From CATQHW01 sp965215345 (lineage in GTDB: Bacteria; Spirochaetota; Spirochaetia; SZUA-6; Bin103), in the NCBI GenBank assembly GCA_965215345.1, contig CBDCDL010000002.1:930001-994000 (forward strand): DNA of 64,000 bases, given 5' to 3'. Positions within the stretch are counted from its first letter, which is position 1; every line of letters starts with the position of its first letter. A program made the position numbers and the translations under genes. Of the stretch, positions 8,174 to 15,929 are shown piece after piece. Below the pieces are notes generated by a model. It did no database searches, was not told the origin of the DNA, and was given only the letters and a program-made list of their open reading frames with translations.

Positions 8174-9568
8174 ATGGCACGACGCAACCGTAGAGGCACG
8201 CGCAGCGGCAAGGGCAATCGCTCGGCGCAACCGCAGCAGATGCACCCCAACGCGGCAGGCTTGGATGTGGGGGCCACCGCGGTGTATGCGGCGGTGCGCG
8301 CCGAGCGCGACGAGCAGCCGATCCGATCGTTTGCGACCTTCACCCGCGACCTGCATGGCTTGGCCGATTGGCTGAGCGCCTGCAAGGTCGACACGGTCGC
8401 CATGGAGTCCACCGGCGTGTACTGGATCCCCGTGCACCAGATCCTGGAAGCACGCGGGTTCGAGGTGGTGCTGGTCAACGCCCGCCACGTGCGCTCGGTG
8501 CCCGGTCGCAAGAGCGACGTGTCCGACTGCGAGTGGCTGCGCTACCTGCATTCGGTCGGATTGCTGCGCGGCTCGTTCCGACCGGCTGACGAGGTGTGCG
8601 CGGTGCGCTCGCTGTTGCGCCATCGCGACGGCTTGGTCAAGACCGCCGCACGCAGCGTGCAGCACATGCAGAAGGCGTACGATCAGATGAACGTCCATCT
8701 GCACCACGCCATCTCCGATCTGACCGGCCAGACCGGCTTGGCCATCACCGACGCCATCCTGGCCGGAGAGCGCGACCCTGAGCGCTTGGCGGCGCTGGCC
8801 CACCCGCGGATCAGAGCCAGCCGCCACACGATGATCAAGGCGCTGGAGGGCGATTGGCGATCCGAACATCTGTTCACGCTGCGCCACGCGCGCCAGACCC
8901 ATGCGCACTACCAACAGCTCATCAGCGAGTGTGACCGGGAGATCGAGGCCCGCATCGGCGCCTTCGAGCAGACGCACGAACCGCCGGCCGCAGACTGCAC
9001 GGACCCGCACTCCCCGCAGTCCGCTGAGGCGTCCTCGGAGCCGCCTACGCCGACGGCGCAATCGTTCAGCGTGTCCGCCCACCTCACACGGCTGTTCGGC
9101 ACCGACCTGACCCTCATTCCCGGCATCGGCGCTACCACCGCGCTGGTCCTGTTCAGCGAACTCGGCCCCGATCTGTCGCGGTTCCCGACCGCCTCGCAGT
9201 TCGCGTCGTGGTTGAACCTCTGTCCGCAGACCAAGATCACCGGCGGCAAGGTAATCAGTGCTCACACCGGGCCCGGCGTCAACCGCGCGGCGCAGGCGCT
9301 ACGCATGGCAACCCAGACGCTCTACCGCAGCCACTCGGCGCTGGGCGATTTCTTTCGCCGCAAGCGTGCCCGCGTCGGCTCCCCGCAGGCGATCACCGAC
9401 ACGGCCCACAAGATGGCGCGCATCATCTACCATCTGGTGACCCGCCACGAGCTCTACGATGACCGGATTCTGTTCGATCAACAGCATCAGGACCGAAAAC
9501 GCCATGAGCGGCGACTTCGCAATCAGGCGCGCGCACTCGGCTTCAGCTTGGTCCCGGAGACTGCCTGA
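8174..9568 (+). CDS. IS110-family transposase (DEDD/serine recombinase)
   Basis: 464-aa transposase, apparently intact. The N-terminal RuvC-like DEDD domain shows D31 (GLDVGA), E78 (MESTGVYW), D114 and D117 (GRKSDVSDCEW). The C-terminal Tnp_20 domain has IPGIGATTALVLFSELG and GKVISAHTGPGVNRAAQ with the conserved serine. It is longer than many relatives because of a Pro/Ser/Glu-rich insert at about residues 268-300. ATG is preceded by GAGGAGAGA, a good ribosome-binding site. Confidence 0.93.
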   Translation: MARRNRRGTRSGKGNRSAQPQQMHPNAAGLDVGATAVYAAVRAERDEQPIRSFATFTRDLHGLADWLSACKVDTVAMESTGVYWIPVHQILEARGFEVVLVNARHVRSVPGRKSDVSDCEWLRYLHSVGLLRGSFRPADEVCAVRSLLRHRDGLVKTAARSVQHMQKAYDQMNVHLHHAISDLTGQTGLAITDAILAGERDPERLAALAHPRIRASRHTMIKALEGDWRSEHLFTLRHARQTHAHYQQLISECDREIEARIGAFEQTHEPPAADCTDPHSPQSAEASSEPPTPTAQSFSVSAHLTRLFGTDLTLIPGIGATTALVLFSELGPDLSRFPTASQFASWLNLCPQTKITGGKVISAHTGPGVNRAAQALRMATQTLYRSHSALGDFFRRKRARVGSPQAITDTAHKMARIIYHLVTRHELYDDRILFDQQHQDRKRHERRLRNQARALGFSLVPETA

Positions 9569-9587
9569 TTCTGCTTGTTTCTAAGGA

Positions 9588-9719
9588 GGTCTCGTCGGAG
9601 AACAGCAACACCCCGTTCGCCGTGAAGATCGAGTCCACGACCCTCCGGGGCGTGCTGGAAGCGATCAGGGCAGCGCTGATGAGCACGTTGGTGTCGAGTA
9701 CGACGCGCTCAGCTCTCAT
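9588..9719 (-). pseudogene. PIN-domain toxin, N-terminal part (split by IS110)
   Basis: First ~44 codons of the PIN toxin: MRAERVVLDTNVLISAAL carries the first catalytic Asp, and the piece ends in LLFSDET at the IS110 joint. The ATG at 9719 lies inside the antitoxin's last codons (GATGAGAGCTGA), an 11-base overlap typical of toxin-antitoxin operons. Together with 7583-7900 it reconstitutes a normal ~140-residue PIN protein. Confidence 0.88.
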
Positions 9720-9960
9720 CCGCCAGCAGCGCCTCCAGACCGGCTTCCGTCAACCCGGCGGCAGCCGACTCCCTGCCCAACGCATCCATGGACGACCGGA
9801 GTTGCTCCCACGCAGCTCCGCGGAGCAACTCGTACTGGCGGATGGACATCATCACGCCGACCGCTCTGCCCTTCCTGGTGACGCACACCGGTGCGCTCTG
9901 CGCTACGTCAAGCAGGTGACCAAAACGATTCTTCGCGTCCTTCGCTGCCATCTCTGTCAT
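9709..9960 (-). CDS. Phd/YefM-type antitoxin
   Basis: 83-aa protein beginning MTEMAAKDAKNRFGHLLD with VCVTRKGRAVGVMMSIRQYE, the standard Phd/YefM N-terminal DNA-binding fold. Its C-terminal tail (LTEAGLEALLADES) would neutralise the toxin encoded immediately downstream. Since the toxin gene is split by IS110, this antitoxin is now an orphan. Start chosen at the ATG at 9960; an ATG three codons in is possible. The upstream ribosome-binding site is weak. Confidence 0.87.
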   Translation of the reverse strand: MTEMAAKDAKNRFGHLLDVAQSAPVCVTRKGRAVGVMMSIRQYELLRGAAWEQLRSSMDALGRESAAAGLTEAGLEALLADES

Positions 9961-10065
9961 AGGCCCATAATGGCTACCATGGCTCCTTCGCGCAAGTCCC
10001 GCGCAACGGAGGAACGTATCGGGACTGTGTGGCCCGGCCGCCGAAGTGGTCCAGCCGCCGAAACG

Positions 10066-10623
10066 AATCCGGGCGGCGGCGGAGTCACCCCCTCCTCCCA
10101 CACCACCGCACGGCTCCGCGGCTCGTAGTCGTCGCGGTTCCAGCGTTGGAGTGCCTCGCTCAGCTCATCTGCGTAGGGCACCTCGTGCCCGCGCTGTTCA
10201 GGCGCCAACCCCCGCTCCGTGTTCGGGCCTTCGGCCGTGTCGAACCGGCCTACCATGCCCTCTGCTGACTTCTGACGGCTCGGCCACACCTTCCGATGCT
10301 CCGCGTTGCCTCGCCGGCGACCCGCCGTCAGACCTCCCCGGGTAAGAACTCCCACCTTCCCGCTTATGCCCGCCGCATATACTTCCGCGTTTTCCGTGCA
10401 GGTACTGGACTTCGAGTCTTTGCGCCCTCTCATCCAACGCGGCTGCCTCCTATGCGATTCCTGTTCGTCAGGCCAGCGGTTTGTCTCCGGCTTCCTTCAG
10501 ATCCCGCCTCGCGACGGGCACCCTTGCCTTCAACTCACCGTTCCCCCTGCCGGGTCGGTAGAGGACTTGGCATGCTCGGCCGCACGCCGCACCTCCCTGG
10601 CGAGAGCCCATGCCCGGGCGCAG
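10066..10623 (-). mobile_element. ORF-less group IIC intron (reverse transcriptase deleted)
   Basis: On the minus strand the segment opens with TGCGCCCGGGCATGGGC, very close to the 5' end of bacterial group IIC introns. It later contains the leader sequence found before IIC reverse transcriptases (GTCAGAAGTCAGCAGAGGGC near 10270). It closes with GCGGTGGTGTGGGAGGA and a CCCGGATT-like 3' end, as IIC introns do. No reverse transcriptase frame exists between these. The 5' end lies about ten bases beyond the T tract of an intrinsic terminator, the known insertion habit of class C introns. Boundaries are by eye. Confidence 0.7.
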
Positions 10624-10631
10624 AGAAAGAG

Positions 10632-10662
10632 AAAAAAAGGGGTGCACCATCCGGTGCACCCC
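10632..10662 (-). terminator. Rho-independent terminator of the porin-like gene
   Basis: On the minus strand GGGGTGCACC, loop GGAT, GGTGCACCCC, then seven T residues. The 10-bp stem is perfect. It lies about 40 bases after the stop of the gene ending at 10700. Confidence 0.93.
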
Positions 10663-10699
10663 CTCAGGGTCTGTCGATTCCGAAGAACCGGAACGGGAT

Positions 10700-12055
10700 C
10701 TAGTACTTGATCGTGAGAGCGGTCGTGACCTGGCCCGGGTCGGGGCTGTCACCGCCGATGTTGTCGCTCTTGTACTCGATTGTCGTAGTCAGGTACTCGA
10801 TCATTGTCAACTCCAGACCGGCCTTGAATTTCGTCGCCGCATCATCCGCGCTGCCCAACGAGACATCGAAGTACGGCTTGATGTCATTCACCTTGTACGA
10901 GGCACCGATCTTCGCATTCCAGTAGCTGGCGCCGGCGACGTCATCGACGCCGACCGACAGACTTGCGCCCATGCCCTCCAGGGCACCGTCGTCGCCGTCT
11001 GCTTCAACGAGAGTCAACGCCACGTACATCTTCGAGTCGTCTCCACCCGGTGAGTACATCATCATGTCGGCTTTGACGTGAGACTTCTCGTCCACGGAGA
11101 GATTCCACTTCACGCCCCCTCCGACGTCCCACGGAATGTTCGCGCCATCCGAGGAGGGGACCGCAGTGTCGAACGCAATGTGCGTCATGATGTCGCCCAG
11201 GTCGAAGTTGGCCTTGGCGCCGATGCCGATCTCGTCGAACTCCGTGCTCGCAGGCGTCGCAATCCCACCCGACGAGTATTCGTGCGCGTAGGAGACCTTG
11301 GCCTCCAGGTCGGCGTCTTCGCCGATGTCCAGGTTGACGGTGCCGATGAACGCATAGGCGTTCTCATCGTTCTGGTTGTCGGTCGTGTCCTCCTTGCAGG
11401 CCGTGACCGCACCCGTTTCATCGTGCGTATGACAATCCAGCTTGTCCTTGTCCGCCGGGTCATCCTGAATCCAGTCGTTCTCGGAAACGACGCCCAGACT
11501 AAGCACGACGGGATCAAGGACGTAGGACACTTCCAGACCCGTACCTCCGTAATCGGACTCGACGTCGTCGAAGTCGGCGCCAGGAAACTCGTCCTCTTCG
11601 TCGTCACCGTTGTCGTCGTCACCGTCCGTGGGATCGACGTAGTCGATCGCCAGATCGGGCGACGCGTAGGTCTGGATGGAGAACGCACCCATGATCAGCT
11701 TGGCGGTGACCGACGGATTCGACGTCTTGCCCTGGCCGTCAGCCGAGGTGACCTCCCACTTGAAGTCCTTCAACTCGATGTAGGCGTACAGGTCATCCGT
11801 GTCCATCATGCCGCCATCGGGCCGGGTCGCGGTCTGCTCCGGCACGATGGTGACCTTCAGATCGGACTCGTTCGTGCTCTTGAATCCGGTGGCGTTCGTG
11901 TCCAGATCGATTCCCCACGTCAACGTGGCCTCACCACTGACCTCCACCTTGACGGGACTGTTGACCTCGGGTCCCATCATCTCCATCTCGTCTGCTGACA
12001 GGGAGAAGAGGCCGAAAACCAGCAGCGGTATGGTTAGAAGAGCGATCTTTCGCAT
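10700..12055 (-). CDS. Outer-membrane porin-like protein
   Basis: 451-aa exported protein with signal peptide MRKIALLTIPLLVFGLFSLSA. The mature part has many alternating-residue beta segments (VEVSGEATLTWGIDL, TTTIEYKSDN) and ends in ALTIKY with a C-terminal aromatic residue, the usual outer-membrane barrel signal. It is strongly acidic, with Asp-rich loops such as DGDDDNGDDEEDE that could bind cations. The design resembles spirochaete major outer-membrane/sheath proteins, though I cannot name a family. A perfect TAAGGAGG lies seven bases before ATG; it has its own promoter and terminator, so it is probably highly expressed. Confidence 0.82.
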   Translation of the reverse strand: MRKIALLTIPLLVFGLFSLSADEMEMMGPEVNSPVKVEVSGEATLTWGIDLDTNATGFKSTNESDLKVTIVPEQTATRPDGGMMDTDDLYAYIELKDFKWEVTSADGQGKTSNPSVTAKLIMGAFSIQTYASPDLAIDYVDPTDGDDDNGDDEEDEFPGADFDDVESDYGGTGLEVSYVLDPVVLSLGVVSENDWIQDDPADKDKLDCHTHDETGAVTACKEDTTDNQNDENAYAFIGTVNLDIGEDADLEAKVSYAHEYSSGGIATPASTEFDEIGIGAKANFDLGDIMTHIAFDTAVPSSDGANIPWDVGGGVKWNLSVDEKSHVKADMMMYSPGGDDSKMYVALTLVEADGDDGALEGMGASLSVGVDDVAGASYWNAKIGASYKVNDIKPYFDVSLGSADDAATKFKAGLELTMIEYLTTTIEYKSDNIGGDSPDPGQVTTALTIKY

Positions 12056-12118
12056 TGCTTCCTCCTTAGATTCGGGGCTCCATGAGCCAACGGCCCCTTA
12101 CCCCGTTTCGTCGCCGGC

Positions 12119-12148
12119 AGTATGGCGACACCACCTACGAGGTGTCAA
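12119..12148 (-). promoter_or_regulatory. Sigma-70-like promoter of the porin-like gene
   Basis: On the minus strand TTGACA (12148-12143), an 18-base spacer, then CATACT (12124-12119), about 60 bases before the start codon. The -35 box is a perfect consensus match. It overlaps an inverted GACACC/GGTGTC pair (12127-12146) that could be an operator. Confidence 0.65.
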
Positions 12149-12294
12149 CCGCCTAGCCGGGCTATACAACCCACTTGTCGGCCATCTACCGGCGATGCTT
12201 TATCTAAGGATACCCGCGCCGGGTTGTCAAGTGCCTGGAGATGGCCGTTTGACAGCCGCGAACGGGGGCCCATAGACTCGCCGGCAAGGACCAC

Positions 12295-12513
12295 GTGGCC
12301 AAGGAAGACGCGATCGAAGTCGAGGGGACCGTACGGGAGTCCCTGCCCAACACCATGTTCCGGGTCGAGCTGCAGAACGGCCACCGGATCCTCGCACACC
12401 TGTCCGGCAAGATGCGCAAGCATTACATCCGCATCGTGCCCGGCGACCGCGTCAAGGTCGCCCTCTCTCCCTACGACCTGAACCGGGGCCGTATCATCTA
12501 CCGCGAGCGTTGA
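12295..12513 (+). CDS. infA: Translation initiation factor IF-1
   Basis: 72-aa S1-fold protein: MAKEDAIEVEGTVRESLPN, FRVELQNGHRILAHLSGKMR and the C-terminal RGRIIYR are textbook IF-1. It binds the A site of the 30S subunit with IF-2 and IF-3. The start is GTG with a weak AAGGA upstream. It is a monocistronic unit, convergent with the decayed moxR gene. Confidence 0.96.
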   Translation: MAKEDAIEVEGTVRESLPNTMFRVELQNGHRILAHLSGKMRKHYIRIVPGDRVKVALSPYDLNRGRIIYRER

Positions 12514-12519
12514 GCGCCG

Positions 12520-12844
12520 CCCAGCGAGGCGGGCGATACCCAGCCGGAGAGCCGGCCGAGCCGTTCTCCATCTCGTCGGCCAGGACGGCCGGCAGCACGT
12601 CCGGGGTGAACTGCATGCGGCTGTAGTTGGCGTCCACAACCCTCCGCGAGCGACCGGACGGCGCGCGTCTTGGCAAGCCCCGGCGCCTTCCAGCAGCACG
12701 TGGCCGCCGGCCACCGGCGCCATCAGCATGCCGTCGACCACCTCGTCCCGGCCGACCACCCGCTTGCCGATCTCCGTCCGCGCCTGCTGCAGGGCGGCGC
12801 GCACCTCGGCAAACCCGGCCGTCGAGCTCCGCGCCGGAGCTCAT
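12520..12844 (-). pseudogene. MoxR-type AAA ATPase remnant
   Basis: Pieces of a MoxR ATPase N-terminus spread over two frames. RAALQQARTEIGKRVVGRDE plus VAGGHVLLEG is the start of the ATPase core. The other frame gives VDANYSRMQFTPDVLPA, then skips directly to LADEMENG, so the Walker B region and everything beyond are lost. The ATG at 12844 overlaps the argJ stop (ATGA), so the gene was once coupled to argJ. It is less than half normal length. Confidence 0.75.
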
Positions 12845-14130
12845 GAGCGATAGTCCGCGTTCTCCGTCACGTAGCGGTGCGAAAGATCGGCTCCGAGGAC
12901 CACCGCGCGCCCGCGGCGGCCGGCTGCGGATGCCTCGAAATCGACGTCGATCTCCACCGCGAGGTCGTGCGGCGGATAGTCGAGCGCGTGGTCGATGCTC
13001 CGCTCCCGCAGGTAGGCGGCCAGCGCCTCCTCCTTGCTCCCGTCGAGCTGGAACGCGCCGCGGGAAAACACCGTGACACCGCCCAGGCGGACGATGGCGC
13101 CTGCCAGCGGCGGCGGGTCGGGGTGCGCGCCAAGGTGGTCGCCGATGGAGCTGACCAGCCGTCCCACGTTGGGGTCGCAGCCGTTCACGGCGGTCTTGAC
13201 CAGCGGCGAGTTGACCACCGCCTTGCCGATGGCCGCAGCCTGCTCGTCCGTGCCCGGCGCGCTCACCGAGACCCGGATCACGTGCTCGACCCCCTCGCCG
13301 TTGCGAACGATGTCGCAGGCCAGGTCGCGGCAGACCTCGGCGATGGCCTCACCCAGCGCCTCCCCGGGCACGCCGCCGGCGCGCTGCGAGCTCAGTGCCA
13401 GCACCATGTCGCTGGTGCTCTGGTCGCCGTCCACGGAGATGCGGTTGAAGCTGTCCCGCACCGCGTCGTCCAGCAGGCCCTGCAGCGTGTCGCGATCGAC
13501 GGCGGCGTCGGTCAGCAGGAATGCCAGCATGGTGGCCATCGACGGCTCGATCATGCCCGCCCCCTTGGCGATGCCGACCACCGTGGCGTTTCCCGCCCGC
13601 CGGCTGCGCACCTTGGGGTAGCGGTCGGTGGTCATGATCGCCCGCGCCGCCGGCACCAGGCTTCCCCAGGAACAGGCGGCCACCAGGCCCGGCACGGCAG
13701 CGCAGATCGGCTCGAACGGCAGCCGCCAGCCGATCACGCCGGTGGAGGCGGGGGCGAACGCCTGCCCGGAGGCGCCCGCCTGCTCGGCCAGCCGGTCGAC
13801 GACGGCCATGGCGTCCTCCACGCCGGTGGCGACGCCCACGTTGGACACGGCGTTGTTGATCACGACGCCGCGCACGGGCGCACGCCGCGCCAGGAGGTCG
13901 TCGACGATCTGCACCGGCACGCCGCGCAGGGTGTTGCGGGTCAGCGTGGCCGCAAAGGCTTCGGCCGGCTCATCCGCCAGGAGCAGCGTGACCCGCAGCG
14001 GCAACTCCCTGCCCGGCCGTTCCGGGGGTTCGAACGCGGTGGCCGCGGTGGCGACCCCGAACCCCGGCGGCAGGGCGCCGCGCGCCTCCAGCGCCTCCAG
14101 ATAGTCAGCGGATGTGTCGTAGCGCTCCAC
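12841..14130 (-). CDS. argJ: ArgJ, glutamate N-acetyltransferase/amino-acid acetyltransferase
   Basis: 429-aa protein that recycles acetyl groups between acetylornithine and glutamate in arginine synthesis. ArgJ autocleaves before a conserved threonine, seen here in ASTGVIGWRLP. Other signatures are NNAVSNVGVATG, GIAKGAGMIEPSMATMLAF, SVDGDQSTSD, VKTAVNGCDPNVGRL and the C-terminal RYVTENADYRS. I chose GTG at 14130 (VERYDTSADYL); the frame is open upstream but reads repeat sequence and neighbouring coding DNA there. Gene intact. Confidence 0.9.
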   Translation of the reverse strand: MERYDTSADYLEALEARGALPPGFGVATAATAFEPPERPGRELPLRVTLLLADEPAEAFAATLTRNTLRGVPVQIVDDLLARRAPVRGVVINNAVSNVGVATGVEDAMAVVDRLAEQAGASGQAFAPASTGVIGWRLPFEPICAAVPGLVAACSWGSLVPAARAIMTTDRYPKVRSRRAGNATVVGIAKGAGMIEPSMATMLAFLLTDAAVDRDTLQGLLDDAVRDSFNRISVDGDQSTSDMVLALSSQRAGGVPGEALGEAIAEVCRDLACDIVRNGEGVEHVIRVSVSAPGTDEQAAAIGKAVVNSPLVKTAVNGCDPNVGRLVSSIGDHLGAHPDPPPLAGAIVRLGGVTVFSRGAFQLDGSKEEALAAYLRERSIDHALDYPPHDLAVEIDVDFEASAAGRRGRAVVLGADLSHRYVTENADYRS

Positions 14131-14169
14131 GACGCGCAGTGTAGCGTGCGAAGACGGCCGTTGCGCGCT

Positions 14170-14216
14170 CGGAGTCTGTCGGATTTGCCGCGTCAGCGGG
14201 AGGCCGACAGACTCCG
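14170..14216. repeat. 13-bp inverted repeat made of a dispersed motif
   Basis: CGGAGTCTGTCGG (14170-14182) and its exact complement (14204-14216) with a 21-base loop, in the gap before argJ. The 12-mer GGAGTCTGTCGG also occurs at 26860-26871 and, as complement, at 63848-63859, both in non-coding DNA. Could act as a terminator hairpin or be a short mobile-element trace. Confidence 0.75.
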
Positions 14217-14222
14217 TAGCGA

Positions 14223-14274
14223 AAAGGTGGGGATGGGCCGAAAGCGGAGCCGGAGGCGACGGTTTCGGGGCGCT
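14223..14274 (-). repeat. Dispersed repeat B, copy 1
   Basis: A 52-base segment whose reverse complement recurs at 39855-39906 with one mismatch seen. Both copies lie just before genes: copy 1 about 90 bases upstream of argJ, copy 2 directly before the epimerase start at 39908. Confidence 0.85.
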
Positions 14275-14309
14275 CGGTTGACCACGACAGCACCAGGGGA
14301 ACGGTCCGG

Positions 14310-15356
14310 CTACTGACGAGAGTCTCCGCGCCGCAGGTGCAGCAGGATCGGCAGGTGGTCGGAGTGGCCGTCCGTGCCGGTCCAGCGGCGCGGGTCGCCG
14401 GTGGCGGGCGACACCAGGCCCTCGCGGATCACGACGAAGCCATCTTCCGCGTACCAGACGCCGGCGCGGTCGAACAAGCCGGCGCTCAGCAGGAAGTGGT
14501 CGGGGGTCTCCCATGCGTCGCGGTGCACGACCGTGCCGCGCTCGGCCGCATCCAGCTCCAGCCAGGGGCTGTACAGCACCACGCCGCCGGCCGGTGGCCG
14601 CGCGTCGAGCGGCCGGCCCGTGATCGCCAGCACGCCGGCTGCCCCGCCCGAGGCGCCCGCGGTTCCGGTCGGGAGTCCGGCCAGCGCAGTCGGGTAGCCG
14701 GCCGCGGTGTGATCGTCCACGCTCTCGTTCAGGTCGCCGGCGACCAGCAGATCGACCAGCGGGTCGATCCACTGCAGCTCCCGGATGCGATCGCCCAGGA
14801 CGGTGGCGGCAGCACGCCGAGCCGGCGACGTCTCCTCGGCCCCGCCGCGTTTGGACTGCCAATGGTTGTTGAACAGGAACAGCGACCGCCCGTCGCCGAG
14901 GTCCAGCTCCACCTCCACGATCGGCCGCAGGTAGCGGCCGTCGTGCCAAACGTGGTGCAGGCGCACGCGCAGGACCGGCAGTCGCGATAGCACCACCGGC
15001 GTCAGGGTCAGGCCGAGATCGGCGTCCTCGTTCGGGACGGCGACCACGAAGTGGTAGCCCAGTCCGCGCAGGCGGTCGCGCAGATCCAGGGCAGCGCGGC
15101 GGTTCTCGACCTCCTGCAGCGCGAGGACGTCGGCGCCGCCGGGGTGCACGTCGCGCAACACGGCGGCGATCCGATTCAGGCGCGCCGCGTAGCGCGCCGC
15201 ATCCCAGCGGCCTGCGCGGAACTCGTCGTACTCGGCGCCCTGCTCGACGGCGTCGAACAGGTTCTGGACGTTGTAGGAGAGCACGCTGATCGCGGGCGTG
15301 TCCGCCGCGACTCGCGCACCCGGCGCGAGAACGAGGAGGACGAGGAGCGCTGCCAT
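14310..15356 (-). CDS. Exported endonuclease/exonuclease/phosphatase-fold protein
   Basis: 348-aa protein with a signal peptide (MAALLVLLVLAPGARVAA). The EEP fold is recognised from SYNVQNLFD, LALQEVENR (metal-binding Glu), FNNHWQSKRGG (catalytic His), VAGDLNES (Asp/Asn pair) and the terminal GHSDHLPILL. Such secreted members hydrolyse phosphodiesters, often as nucleases or phospholipases; the substrate cannot be told from sequence. The start ATG at 15356 lies inside the tail of the decayed purC. Downstream spacing to argJ includes repeat B. Confidence 0.82.
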   Translation of the reverse strand: MAALLVLLVLAPGARVAADTPAISVLSYNVQNLFDAVEQGAEYDEFRAGRWDAARYAARLNRIAAVLRDVHPGGADVLALQEVENRRAALDLRDRLRGLGYHFVVAVPNEDADLGLTLTPVVLSRLPVLRVRLHHVWHDGRYLRPIVEVELDLGDGRSLFLFNNHWQSKRGGAEETSPARRAAATVLGDRIRELQWIDPLVDLLVAGDLNESVDDHTAAGYPTALAGLPTGTAGASGGAAGVLAITGRPLDARPPAGGVVLYSPWLELDAAERGTVVHRDAWETPDHFLLSAGLFDRAGVWYAEDGFVVIREGLVSPATGDPRRWTGTDGHSDHLPILLHLRRGDSRQ

Positions 15357-15359
15357 CCG

Positions 15360-15915
15360 GGCCGCGGCCGGCCGGTCAGGAGCGTGAACGCCTCCACGTA
15401 GCGGCGGCCGAGCTCGACGCGCAAGTCTTCCGGAATGGCCGGCGGCGTGCCGTCGCCGGTGTAGCGGCGGTCCATCAGCCATTGCCGCAGGTGCTCCTTG
15501 TCGAGCGCGTGCCGGCGCTCGCCGGACTCGAACCGCTCCGGTAGCTGTCCGCGAACCAGTAACGGCTGGAGTCGGGGGTGTGCGCCCTGTCCGCCAGCAC
15601 CAACTCACCGTCCACGACTCCCATCTCATACTTGGTATCCACCAGGATCAGGCCCCGCTCTGCGGCGATCCGCCTGCCCCGCTCATAGAGCGCGTGCGCC
15701 GTCCGTACCACTTCAGGCCGGAGCTCCGCGGGCACCGGACCGCGCGCCGTCACCTCCGCGGCGGAGACCGGCTCGTCGTGCTCGCCGCGCTCCGCCTTGG
15801 TGGCCGGCGTCAGCAGGGGCTGTCGAAGCCGACGCGCGGTCGGTGGCGCAGATCAGGAAATCGCGGCCGCAGCCGGTCGTCCACGACGCAGCGTCGCGCC
15901 CAGCGCCTGGCCGTC
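15360..15915 (-). pseudogene. purC: SAICAR synthase (purC) pseudogene
   Basis: Fragments of phosphoribosylaminoimidazole-succinocarboxamide synthase. The middle is clear: GLILVDTKYEMGVVDGEL and DRAHTPDSSRYWFADSY. After a frameshift near 15540 the C-terminal part reads ALDKEHLRQWLMDRRYTGDG and VEAFTLLTGRP. Upstream, FLICATDRASAS resembles the N-terminal ATDR-SAFD motif but jumps directly to LTPATKAERGEHDEPVS, so well over 100 residues are missing. Loss of purC implies purine salvage or a second copy elsewhere. Confidence 0.8.
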
Positions 15916-15929
15916 CGGCGGCAGCGCCG

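Larger units (their letters stand above)
7901..9588 (+). mobile_element. IS110-family insertion sequence
   Basis: About 1,690 bp inserted into a PIN toxin gene. Removing bases 7901-9588 rejoins the toxin frame exactly: GCTCTGCAAA at 7891-7900 joins GGTCTCGTCG at 9589, which restores DETFAELR on the minus strand. There is no target duplication and no terminal inverted repeat, as expected for IS110. The 5' non-coding part is about 270 bp and the 3' part about 20 bp, which places it in the IS110 group rather than IS1111. The exact ends are uncertain by one or two bases. Confidence 0.9.

Noticed and set aside
10296..10710. Plus-strand frames with CDSCSSGQRF and similar
   Set aside because: These are antisense to the group IIC intron; such peptides are a common false annotation across intron RNA.
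13990..14010. tRNA-like GGTTCGAA string
   Set aside because: It lies inside argJ coding sequence and has no cloverleaf partners.
12841..14949. Extending argJ to the upstream ATG (702 codons)
   Set aside because: The added N-terminus is arginine-rich, crosses repeat B and runs antisense to nothing conserved; ArgJ proteins are about 400 residues.
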